Under the pieces are notes generated by a model. That model searched no databases, was not told the DNA's origin, and was given only the letters and a program-made list of their open reading frames with translations. Below are positions 42,402 to 50,365 of a DNA stretch of 64,000 nucleotides, in pieces. Location of the stretch: assembly GCF_023716465.1 (NCBI RefSeq), contig NZ_CP092415.1, positions 2,643,501 through 2,707,500 on the forward strand. Reading direction: 5' to 3'. Within the stretch, counting starts at the first letter, position 1. The number at the start of each line of letters is the position of its first letter. The stretch is from Flagellimonas marinaquae (GTDB lineage Bacteria > Bacteroidota > Bacteroidia > Flavobacteriales > Flavobacteriaceae). Position numbers and translations under genes: made by a program.

Positions 42402-45374
42402 TTAGAAGCTTACGTTTACACCTAACTGGTAGGTTCTCGGTATTGGCACCGTAGCAAAATCAAATCCTCTTACACCGTTGCTTTGTCCGGCAGCACTTAC
42501 TTCTGGGTCCCATCCGGAATAGTCGTCCCAAGAGATCAGGTTACGTCCTACCAGGCTGAACTTCACATTGTCTATATAATCCCATTTTGGTTTAAGGGTG
42601 TAGCTCAAAGCAACCTCTCTAAGTTTTACAAAAGAACCATCTTCAACGAACTCTTCGAAGATGTTAGCTTGTGCACTACCATATCCTTTGGGAAGCTCAC
42701 CTAACAATTCTGCACCAACTTGTGCACCTCCACCAAAGATTACGTTATCCATCAATCTTCTGTTCCAATTGAAAACATCGTAGCCTTGGATGGCGTCGAA
42801 TTGAACTCTAAGACCGAAATCTTTATAGGAGAATTCGTTGATTATAGAACCAAACCAATCTGGATTTGGATCACCGATTACCTTGGATGCTTCACCATCT
42901 TCGGTTGTACCTCTGTATGGGTATCCATTTTCATCCAAAGCAATGGAACCGTCTTCGTTTCTTGCGTAGAACTGACGATAGAATACACCCAATGGCTCAC
43001 CTTCGATTACGTAGTTGGTAGAGAAACTTCCTCCAAGCGCAATTCTTCCACCTCCGGCAACATTGGTAACCTCGTTTTTGTTTTTGGAGAAAGTAGCGGT
43101 CACATCCCAGTTAAAATCTTGGGACTTGATCGGGGTTCCTCTCAATAGTATTTCAACACCGGTATTTTCCAAGTTACCAACGTTTTCAAAACGAGAACCA
43201 AACCCACTCGATGGGCCAAGTACCCTTTGCAGTAGCAAATCGGTTACTTTTTGTTTGTAATAAGTAAACTCGATACCTAAGCGGTTGTTCATAAAGCCTG
43301 AATCGAAACCTAATTCGAACTCATCTTGTCTTTCGGGTTTTAGATCGGCATTACCAAGTAGTGTGCTTGGAGTAAGACTAACTGCTCCGGTCAATGCTGA
43401 TGGATTGTAATTCGTAAATCTTGAATAGGCGCCAAGTGCGGTAAGGTTACCTGCCTGACCCCAAGATGCCCTAACTTTAAAGATGTTGAAAGCGTCACCA
43501 AAGGTGTTTTTCCAAAACTCTTCGTCCGACATTACGTAAGAACCACTGGCTTTAAAATACAATTGGTTACGTTCGTCTTCTCCAAAAGAAGAAGCTCCGT
43601 CCATACGCACGGCACCATTGATGTAAATTTTGTCCTTGTACGAGAATGATTGCTGATAGAAGGCACCCCAATAAGAGATCTGTGAACGGCTTTCGCCTTG
43701 CTCTAAAATACTTCCACCTGTTGCCGTTTGAACCAATGGAGGAAGCCCTGTTGCGTTAATGCCAACGCTCTCGCGTTCCTCATACTGCCAAGATCCGCCA
43801 ATGGTAGAGGTTGACCTAATATCATCAGTAAGCTCGGTTCTATACGTTACGTTAAGGTCAGAGTTGTACTGAAAGTTGTTCAAATCAGCTCTTCTTGCAT
43901 ATCCATCGGCATTTGGAGATGTATTGTTAATTGGAATGTATGCCGTTGCCGATTGGTTATAGTAATCCATACCAAAAGTGTATTTGGCACTTAAGTTATC
44001 GTTGAACTTTGCATCCAAAGCAAGGCTGGTGATAAAACGATTGGTTTTCTGACCGAAATCGAAACGAGCCACTGCTTCTGCAGGATTGGTTCTTGGAACC
44101 AATGGAGAGGTTACAGGGTATACCCCGGATTCGTCCGGTGACGGGTCTATTGAGTTGTCACTGAACACATAACCAGTTATTGCACCGTATGGGTTGTTGA
44201 TACCACCATTGGGTACATCCTTGCTTACACTGCGAACGTAGTTGAACCCACCGGTAATGTCCAGCCAATCCGAAGCCTTTTGGGTAATGTTCGCTTTAAA
44301 ACCGTACCTTTTAAAATCGGTGTTTTTAATGATTCCTTCGTTGTCCAGGTGTGAAGCTGATAGGAAGTATGATGTTTTTTCTGTACCTCCTGTCATGGAT
44401 AGGTAATTTTCTATACCAAAACCAGTATCGAACAACTCATCTTGCAGGTTGTAACGGTCCACTTCGTAAGTTGCCAGGTTAGATCGGTCCGTAGGAACTT
44501 CCCAGGCCAATGGTACTGTATTGTAATCAATTTCTTTTCTTAGTTCATTGATACGGGCATTGGTCATAAAAGTAAACTTGGGTTCACCGCTCCTACCTTG
44601 TTTGGTAAAGATCTGTACAACTCCGTTACTTGCTCGAGAACCATAAATAGCTGCCGCAGCAGCTCCTTTGATTACCTCGATTTTTTCAATGTCGTTAGGG
44701 TTAATGTCGGCTAACCTGTTCTGGGCATTTCCCCCTAAGTCCACCAACTCGTTACTTGAGTTGCTAATGATGATTCCATCAATAATATACAACGGATCGG
44801 AACTACCGGCGATGGTACTTGGTCCCCTTAAACGGATACTGATACCTCCGGCAGGATCTCCAGAATTTTGTTGTACCAATGCGCCGGTGATCTTACCCGA
44901 AATGGCCTGATCGATCTGTGTAGCACCATTTTCTACCAATTGTTCGGCTTTAACAGAAGAAATGGCGTTCCCTAAAGTCCTTTTGTTTACACCGGCGCCA
45001 CTACCAGTAACAACTACCTCGTCCAAGCTCAAAAGGTCTTCGGCCAAGGCCATGTCGTTGGTAATAGTGGTTGACCCACCGGCATCAATGGATATTCGTT
45101 GTGATGTAAATCCTAGTGAACTGAACACTAGTGTGTAAGAACCCGAGTCAAGAGTTGCAGTAAACGTGTAGTTTCCATCAAAATCGGTAACAGTGCCGAA
45201 TGATGAGTTTTCAATAAAAACCGATGCACCTGCCAAGGGAAGGTTGGTTCCGGTTTCTGTAACGGTTCCAGAAAAAGTGTACTGGCTCTGGCCAAACGCG
45301 GAAAGCGTTGATACCAAGAGTGCAAATAGCACCAATCGGAACCTCAATCCTAAATAGTCATGAAGTTTTCGCAT
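42402..45374 (-). CDS. SusC/RagA-family TonB-dependent transporter
   Basis: The 990-residue outer-membrane protein has a signal peptide (cleavage near FG-QSQ, residue 29), a carboxypeptidase-regulatory-like domain (about 31-112), a TonB-box-like DEVVVTG (118-124), and a plug with the SusC hallmark SDPLYIIDGIII. A 22-strand beta-barrel follows. It imports a ligand captured by SusD using TonB energy. It starts 53 bp after nagB on the same strand, with no promoter of consensus type between them, so it probably shares the nagB promoter. Its neighbours point to peptidoglycan-derived saccharides. Confidence 0.94.
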   Translation of the reverse strand: MRKLHDYLGLRFRLVLFALLVSTLSAFGQSQYTFSGTVTETGTNLPLAGASVFIENSSFGTVTDFDGNYTFTATLDSGSYTLVFSSLGFTSQRISIDAGGSTTITNDMALAEDLLSLDEVVVTGSGAGVNKRTLGNAISSVKAEQLVENGATQIDQAISGKITGALVQQNSGDPAGGISIRLRGPSTIAGSSDPLYIIDGIIISNSSNELVDLGGNAQNRLADINPNDIEKIEVIKGAAAAAIYGSRASNGVVQIFTKQGRSGEPKFTFMTNARINELRKEIDYNTVPLAWEVPTDRSNLATYEVDRYNLQDELFDTGFGIENYLSMTGGTEKTSYFLSASHLDNEGIIKNTDFKRYGFKANITQKASDWLDITGGFNYVRSVSKDVPNGGINNPYGAITGYVFSDNSIDPSPDESGVYPVTSPLVPRTNPAEAVARFDFGQKTNRFITSLALDAKFNDNLSAKYTFGMDYYNQSATAYIPINNTSPNADGYARRADLNNFQYNSDLNVTYRTELTDDIRSTSTIGGSWQYEERESVGINATGLPPLVQTATGGSILEQGESRSQISYWGAFYQQSFSYKDKIYINGAVRMDGASSFGEDERNQLYFKASGSYVMSDEEFWKNTFGDAFNIFKVRASWGQAGNLTALGAYSRFTNYNPSALTGAVSLTPSTLLGNADLKPERQDEFELGFDSGFMNNRLGIEFTYYKQKVTDLLLQRVLGPSSGFGSRFENVGNLENTGVEILLRGTPIKSQDFNWDVTATFSKNKNEVTNVAGGGRIALGGSFSTNYVIEGEPLGVFYRQFYARNEDGSIALDENGYPYRGTTEDGEASKVIGDPNPDWFGSIINEFSYKDFGLRVQFDAIQGYDVFNWNRRLMDNVIFGGGAQVGAELLGELPKGYGSAQANIFEEFVEDGSFVKLREVALSYTLKPKWDYIDNVKFSLVGRNLISWDDYSGWDPEVSAAGQSNGVRGFDFATVPIPRTYQLGVNVSF

Positions 45375-45427
45375 AAAATTGAGTAGTTTAATTGAATTTA
45401 GTTTATCGAGTTGTTAGTGTTCATTCT

Positions 45428-47335
45428 TTAAAAATGATAGCGTACAAATCCCTCCATGGCTTCATATTCTGCCATTCCAAGCTCGTTGTATCTGTTCGCC
45501 GTGTCCTTGTTTCTTTGTTCGGCGCGTTGCCAAAACTCACGATCGTCGTTGCCCGGGAACATAGCGCTGTCCTTTTGGGATTGATGTTTAAAGATGGCAG
45601 TGATCTTACGGGCCATATCCTTGGGGCCGATCGGTACTGCCATTTCCATATCGGCAATGTCCCATTCTTGCCATGCTCCACGGTACAGCCATACGTAACA
45701 GTTCCGTATCCAATCTACCCTGTCCTCTTTTAGTTTTTCCAGTGCCTTAAAAATAATCTGAAGACATACTCTATGTGTTCCGTGTGGGTCCGACAGATCT
45801 CCGGCGGCGAAAATCTGGTGCGGCTTCAATTTGTTGAGCAAGTCGTACGTTAACTGTACATCCTCATCGGAAAGTGGTTTTTTGCGAACTGCCCCTGTTT
45901 CGTAGAACGGAAGGTTCTGGAAATGGGCGTTCTCTTCCGGTACGCCACAATATCTACAAGCGGCCAAAGCCTCTCCTTTTCTGATCAGGCCTTTGAACTC
46001 TTGTACTTCGGGGCTATCCAATTCACCAGGCTTTTTATTGGCCAAGAATTCTCTAACTTTCTTTATCTTTTGTTTAAGCTCTTTGTTGTCTTTTTGTACA
46101 TCTATGGCAAAATCCAAGAAGCGGATTACTTCATCATCAAAAACAGCAATGTTCCCTGAGGTTTGATATGCCACATGTACATTGTGACCCTGATCTACCA
46201 GGCGCAATAAGGTGCCTCCCATCGAAATCACATCATCATCTGGATGCGGACTAAAGATCAAGGAAGTTTTTGGGTGCGGTTGTGCTCTTTCAGGACGTTG
46301 GCTATCGTCTGCATTCGGTTTTCCTCCTGGCCAGCCCGTAATGGTGTGCTGTAACTGGTTAAAAACCTTTAGGTTTATTTGTTCTGCGGAACCGATCTCT
46401 GCGATCAGATTGCCCATTCCGTATTCGTTGTAGTCCTCGTTGGTCAATTTTAGAATGGCTTTTCCAAGCTTTTCTGATAGCCAGATGGTGGCGGTTTTGA
46501 TCAATTTATCGTCCCAGTCACACTCTGTGGCCAACCAAGGGGTCTTTTTTCTGGTTAGGGATGATGCAGCCGCTTCGTCCAAAACAAAATCACAATTGTC
46601 GTGATGCTGAAGGAAGGTTGCCGGAACCGATTCTTTTATTTTTCCCTCTACGGCTTGTTGTACAATGCTGGACTTTCCTTCGCCCCAAGCCATAAGAATT
46701 ATTTTACGGGCACTCATAATAGTACCGACTCCCATGGTAATGGCTCGTTTGGGAACATTTTCCTCGCCAAAGAAGTCGCTTGCGGCATCGAGTCTCGTCA
46801 TTCTGTCCAAACGGATCAGACGGGTTTTACTGTTCAATGTGGATCCCGGTTCGTTAAAACCAATGTGACCCGTTCGTCCAATACCCAATATTTGGATGTC
46901 TATTCCGCCTACATTTTTAATTTTCTCCTCATAATCCTCACAGTACTTTCTTATTTCGTCCATGGAAATATTACCATCTGGGATATGGATATTGTGTGGT
47001 TCAATATCAATATGATCGAACAGGTGCTCGTTCATAAATCTCACATAGCTATGGATGGAATCCGGTTTCATTGGGAAGTACTCATCCAAGTTAAAGGTGA
47101 TGACATTTTTAAAGCTCAACCGTCCTTCTTTATGAAATTGAACTAGGTAATCGTAAACTTTTACAGGGGTTGAGCCCGTAGCCAAGCCCAAAACGGCTTT
47201 TTTTCCTTCTTCCTGTTTTTGGTTGATCAAACTGGCAATTTCGTTGGCAACGGATAACGAAGCTACATCAGAATTTCCATGAATAATGGTGTGGATTTTC
47301 TCAAATCTTAATTCTTCTTGATAAGGCTGGTACAT
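45428..47335 (-). CDS. nagB: Glucosamine-6-phosphate deaminase fused to a PIG-L/LmbE-like deacetylase domain
   Basis: The 635-residue protein has two parts. Residues 1-290 form NagB: LATGSTPVKVY, NLDEYF with a catalytic Asp (about 83-87), and GIGRTGHIGFNEPG (151-164). After a linker, residues 355-600 form a LmbE/PIG-L domain with SPHPDDDVISMGG (zinc-binding HPDDD near 364-368), LSDPHGTHR as the distal His motif, and an ACRYCGVPEEN insert. NagB turns GlcN-6-P into Fru-6-P and ammonia. PIG-L enzymes remove N-acetyl groups from GlcNAc compounds, so the fused domain could supply the deacetylation step; this is inference. It is first in the minus-strand operon. Confidence 0.93.
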   Translation of the reverse strand: MYQPYQEELRFEKIHTIIHGNSDVASLSVANEIASLINQKQEEGKKAVLGLATGSTPVKVYDYLVQFHKEGRLSFKNVITFNLDEYFPMKPDSIHSYVRFMNEHLFDHIDIEPHNIHIPDGNISMDEIRKYCEDYEEKIKNVGGIDIQILGIGRTGHIGFNEPGSTLNSKTRLIRLDRMTRLDAASDFFGEENVPKRAITMGVGTIMSARKIILMAWGEGKSSIVQQAVEGKIKESVPATFLQHHDNCDFVLDEAAASSLTRKKTPWLATECDWDDKLIKTATIWLSEKLGKAILKLTNEDYNEYGMGNLIAEIGSAEQINLKVFNQLQHTITGWPGGKPNADDSQRPERAQPHPKTSLIFSPHPDDDVISMGGTLLRLVDQGHNVHVAYQTSGNIAVFDDEVIRFLDFAIDVQKDNKELKQKIKKVREFLANKKPGELDSPEVQEFKGLIRKGEALAACRYCGVPEENAHFQNLPFYETGAVRKKPLSDEDVQLTYDLLNKLKPHQIFAAGDLSDPHGTHRVCLQIIFKALEKLKEDRVDWIRNCYVWLYRGAWQEWDIADMEMAVPIGPKDMARKITAIFKHQSQKDSAMFPGNDDREFWQRAEQRNKDTANRYNELGMAEYEAMEGFVRYHF

Positions 47336-47379
47336 AACAAAATGTATAAGGTTCTAGCAAAATGCTGAAAAGTTAATTC

Positions 47380-47411
47380 CAAATGTATGCAAAAAACTGC
47401 ATTAAATGCAA
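47380..47411 (-). promoter_or_regulatory. Promoter of the nagB-susCD operon
   Basis: On the minus strand TTG (47409-47411), a 21-base spacer and TACATTTG (47380-47387) match the Bacteroidota consensus. The -33 falls within one TGCA-N6-TGCA palindrome and the -7 touches another. The ATG follows 44 bases downstream of the -7 box. Confidence 0.65.
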
Positions 47412-47462
47412 TAAAATGCAAATAATATACAATTACACTTGAAAACTGCATTTATTTGCAGT
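47387..47462. promoter_or_regulatory. Three TGCA-N6-TGCA palindromic operators
   Basis: Site 1 (47387-47402) is ATGCA-N6-TGCAT, site 2 (47406-47421) is ATGCA-N6-TGCAA, and site 3 (47445-47462) is ACTGCA-N6-TGCAGT. Half-sites recur at 9-10 bp steps, one helical turn. Sites 1 and 2 cover the nagB promoter; site 3 fills the spacer of the deoR promoter. The adjacent DeoR-family regulator is the obvious candidate to bind them. Confidence 0.7.
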
Positions 47463-47468
47463 ATTTTG
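47439..47468 (+). promoter_or_regulatory. Probable promoter of deoR-murQ
   Basis: TTG (47439-47441), a 20-base spacer and TATTTTG (47462-47468), one base short of the full TAnnTTTG, form a likely promoter. Operator site 3 lies inside its spacer. The regulator ATG is 46 bases further on. Confidence 0.45.
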
Positions 47469-47514
47469 CGGTTATTAGTTCCGTTTTTGGGATTTATTTA
47501 ACTTTATCCCACGT

Positions 47515-48264
47515 ATGTTAAAAGAAGAAAGACACCAGTTTATATTGAATGAAGTGGGAATCCACAACAGAATATTGCTGACGGATATCGCCGATCGGTT
47601 AAATGTTTCGGTGGATACCATTCGACGGGATATTAAGGAGTTACATAGTTCCAAGCAATTAAAAAAAGTGCATGGCGGAGCTGTTTCTCTTGGGTTTAAT
47701 AATTATAATCCTACAGGAAAAAAAATTTATTCCTTAGAAAAAAAATCGCAAATTGCGGAAAAAGCACTTGGACTCATTAAGGATGGACAGGTAATTTTAC
47801 TGAGTGGAGGGACAACCAATCTGGAACTGGCCAGAAAACTCCCCCCGAAAATAAAACTCACATGTTTTACCCCGAGCCTTCCCATTGCAGTTCAACTTTT
47901 GAGCAAGGACAATATTGAAGTGATCTTTATTGGGGGCCGATTGTCCAAAGACTCACAAATTACCATTGGCGGCAGCGCTATCAACATGCTGTCGGAAATA
48001 AAAGTGGATATCTGCTTTTTGGGAACCAACTCGATTCATCCCATGGAGGGGTTAACGGAATTTGATTGGGAGATAGTCCAAATGAAAAAGGCTATGATAC
48101 ATAGTTCAAGAAAAGTAGTGTCGCCTTGCATATCAGAAAAAATCGGGTCGACCCAACGTTATAAAATATGCGGGGTAGAAGAAGTTGATGTAATGATAAC
48201 AGAATTGGAACCTTGGGACATGAAACTGGACGCATTTAAAAATCTGAACATACAAATATTATAA
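47515..48264 (+). CDS. DeoR-family transcriptional regulator
   Basis: The 249-residue protein opens with the DeoR winged helix-turn-helix: KEERHQFILNEVGIHNRILL, then DIADRLNVSVDTIRRDIKEL with the recognition helix, and KKVHGGAVS. Residues of about 75-235 form the DeoR C-terminal sugar-phosphate sensor (ISL2-like fold) with ILLSGGTTNLELARKL and IGGRLSKDSQITIGGSA. Such repressors are released by phosphorylated sugars; GlcNAc-6-P, GlcN-6-P or MurNAc-6-P are good candidates here. It is divergent from nagB and 4 bp upstream of murQ. Confidence 0.92.
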   Translation: MLKEERHQFILNEVGIHNRILLTDIADRLNVSVDTIRRDIKELHSSKQLKKVHGGAVSLGFNNYNPTGKKIYSLEKKSQIAEKALGLIKDGQVILLSGGTTNLELARKLPPKIKLTCFTPSLPIAVQLLSKDNIEVIFIGGRLSKDSQITIGGSAINMLSEIKVDICFLGTNSIHPMEGLTEFDWEIVQMKKAMIHSSRKVVSPCISEKIGSTQRYKICGVEEVDVMITELEPWDMKLDAFKNLNIQIL

Positions 48265-48268
48265 TATA

Positions 48269-49084
48269 GTGATAGAAAAGCACATTAAGATTACGGAGGA
48301 GCCATCCAATTACGACGGATTGGACCAAATGGATACCTTGGAAATAGTTGCCAACATCAACAACGAAGATAAAAAGATTGCAGATGCAGTGGAGTCGGTG
48401 CTGCCGCAAGTAGCCCAAATAGTGGATGAGACTGCCAAACGTTTTGAAAAAGGGGGCAGGCTTTTCTATATTGGTGCAGGTACCAGTGGGAGATTAGGTA
48501 TTTTAGACGCTTCCGAAATACCACCTACGTTCGGGATGCCCTACGATAAGGTGATCGGACTCATTGCCGGTGGTGATCAAGCTATTAGAAAAGCAGTGGA
48601 GTTTGCCGAGGATGATACCGAACAGGCTTGGAAAGACCTCATGGAATACGATATTAATGAAAATGATGTTCTTGTGGGTATAGCGGCCTCGGGTACAACA
48701 CCATACGTTTTGGGTGGAATTGCCGATGCCAAGGCCCATGGTATTCTTACGGGTGGAATTACAAACAATCCAGGTTCGCCTTTGGCCACATCCGTTGATA
48801 TTCCCATTGAGGTAAATGTTGGACCAGAGTTTTTAACAGGAAGTACCCGAATGAAGAGCGGAACAAGTCAAAAACTGGTATTGAACATGATTTCTACGGC
48901 CCTAATGATTCGCATCGGCAGGGTAAAAGGAAATAAAATGGTGAACATGCAGTTGAGCAATACCAAGCTGGTGGACAGGGGCACGCGCTACATAATGGAA
49001 GAGCTTGGTCTTAGTTACGATGAAGCTGAAAAAGTACTCAAAAAATACGGTTCTGTTAAGCTGGCCATCGATGCATTAAAGTAG
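48269..49084 (+). CDS. murQ: N-acetylmuramic acid 6-phosphate etherase
   Basis: The 271-residue protein, from a GTG start 4 bases after the regulator stop, is MurQ. It has ITEEPSNYDGLDQM, the SIS-domain block YIGAGTSGRLGILDASEIPPTFG with the catalytic Glu, IAASGTTPYVLGGI, and TGSTRMKSGTSQKLVLNMIST. It removes D-lactate from MurNAc-6-P to give GlcNAc-6-P. It links AnmK (34385) to NagB (45428) within one locus. The C-terminal three-helix part is slightly shorter than in E. coli MurQ. Confidence 0.95.
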   Translation: MIEKHIKITEEPSNYDGLDQMDTLEIVANINNEDKKIADAVESVLPQVAQIVDETAKRFEKGGRLFYIGAGTSGRLGILDASEIPPTFGMPYDKVIGLIAGGDQAIRKAVEFAEDDTEQAWKDLMEYDINENDVLVGIAASGTTPYVLGGIADAKAHGILTGGITNNPGSPLATSVDIPIEVNVGPEFLTGSTRMKSGTSQKLVLNMISTALMIRIGRVKGNKMVNMQLSNTKLVDRGTRYIMEELGLSYDEAEKVLKKYGSVKLAIDALK

Positions 49085-49092
49085 TGGGTCGA

Positions 49093-50211
49093 TTACTTGG
49101 GCACCAAACGGAATATTCCCTTCCCTTCGATACCCACATAAATAAAACCATCCGGAGCTTGACGCACGTTTCGGACTCGCCCCATACCATCGAGTAATTT
49201 TTCTCGATAGGTGACCGTGTTGTTTTCGACTACCAATCGTTCCAAATATTGGAATGCCAAAGAGCCGACCAGCAGATTTCCTTGCCAATCAGGATATTTA
49301 TCCGAAGTAACAATGGTAACACCGGACGGAGCAATGGATGGTGTCCACTGATGGATGGGTTGTTCCATGCCCGGTCTACTGGTTTCGTCGGTGATTGGTG
49401 TTCCACTATAATTTATTCCGTAAGTAATAACGGGCCATCCGTAGTTTTTGCCCTTTTGTACAATATTTAGTTCGTCACCACCTCTTGGGCCGTGTTCATG
49501 CTCCCATAGTTCTCCTGTTTCTGGATGCAATACTAGGCCTTGCGGGTTGCGGTGTCCATAACTGTAAATTGCTTTTTTTGCATTGGGTTCGTTTACAAAG
49601 GGGTTGTCGTTCGGAATCCGACCATCATCGTGTAGACGATAAATCTTGCCTCCATCTCTTGTAATGTCTTGGGGGTTTACATCTCTGTCTCCCCTGTCAC
49701 CAACAGAAAAGTATAGATAGCCATCGTTGTCGAACTCTATGCGTGACCCAAAGTGTTGCCCTTTGGTCGAATTGGGTGATGCTTTGTACAATACCTCTTG
49801 TTGAATCAATTTGTACCCGGACAGTTTTGCGCGCATAATGGCAGTGTTTCCACCTTTTCCTTCTCCCTCTTCCGAAGCGTAGGAGAAATATATCCATCCA
49901 TTTTGGGAATAATCGGGATGCAGTTCAATATCCATTAATCCGCCTTGGCCACGGTTATAAATTGAAGGTGTATTTTCAACTTCAATGGCTTCTCCAGATT
50001 TGCTAAGTATCAGTTTGCCAGACTTATCGGTAACCAAAAAGGTAGTGTTGGACAGAAAAACCATTCCCCAAGGGTTTTGTATGCCTCCTTGGACAAGTTC
50101 CGTAGTAAAATCAAGGGATTTGGGAGTTTTTATGTCTTTATCGGACGTTTGGGCGCAAGATGTACCTAGCAGTACAACGAAAAAATAGATGATCAGGATA
50201 ATTTTTTGCAT
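49093..50211 (-). CDS. PQQ-dependent aldose dehydrogenase-like lipoprotein
   Basis: The 372-residue protein has a lipoprotein signal (LLGTSC) and a six-bladed beta-propeller of the glucose/sorbosone dehydrogenase type: NPWGMVFLSN, GGLMDIELHPDYSQNGWIYFSY, HFGSRIEFDNDGYLYFSVGDRG, YGHRNPQGLVLHP and WEHEHGPRGGDELN. These include the conserved histidine and arginine that sit over PQQ. It probably oxidises sugars in the periplasm if PQQ is available. It is convergent with murQ (8-bp gap); a link to the sugar locus is possible but unproven. Confidence 0.88.
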   Translation of the reverse strand: MQKIILIIYFFVVLLGTSCAQTSDKDIKTPKSLDFTTELVQGGIQNPWGMVFLSNTTFLVTDKSGKLILSKSGEAIEVENTPSIYNRGQGGLMDIELHPDYSQNGWIYFSYASEEGEGKGGNTAIMRAKLSGYKLIQQEVLYKASPNSTKGQHFGSRIEFDNDGYLYFSVGDRGDRDVNPQDITRDGGKIYRLHDDGRIPNDNPFVNEPNAKKAIYSYGHRNPQGLVLHPETGELWEHEHGPRGGDELNIVQKGKNYGWPVITYGINYSGTPITDETSRPGMEQPIHQWTPSIAPSGVTIVTSDKYPDWQGNLLVGSLAFQYLERLVVENNTVTYREKLLDGMGRVRNVRQAPDGFIYVGIEGKGIFRLVPK

Positions 50212-50365
50212 ACTTTTACGTTAAAGTAACAGATTTTATAGATTAACGGCAATATTTTGGTGCCGTGTGTGTTTAAGATAATCAGAATTATATAAGAAAA
50301 GAAAATTACTATCAAAGAATATTAAGACCCCAAATCTGAGTGTTCTTCTTAACAAGGCTTAACCT

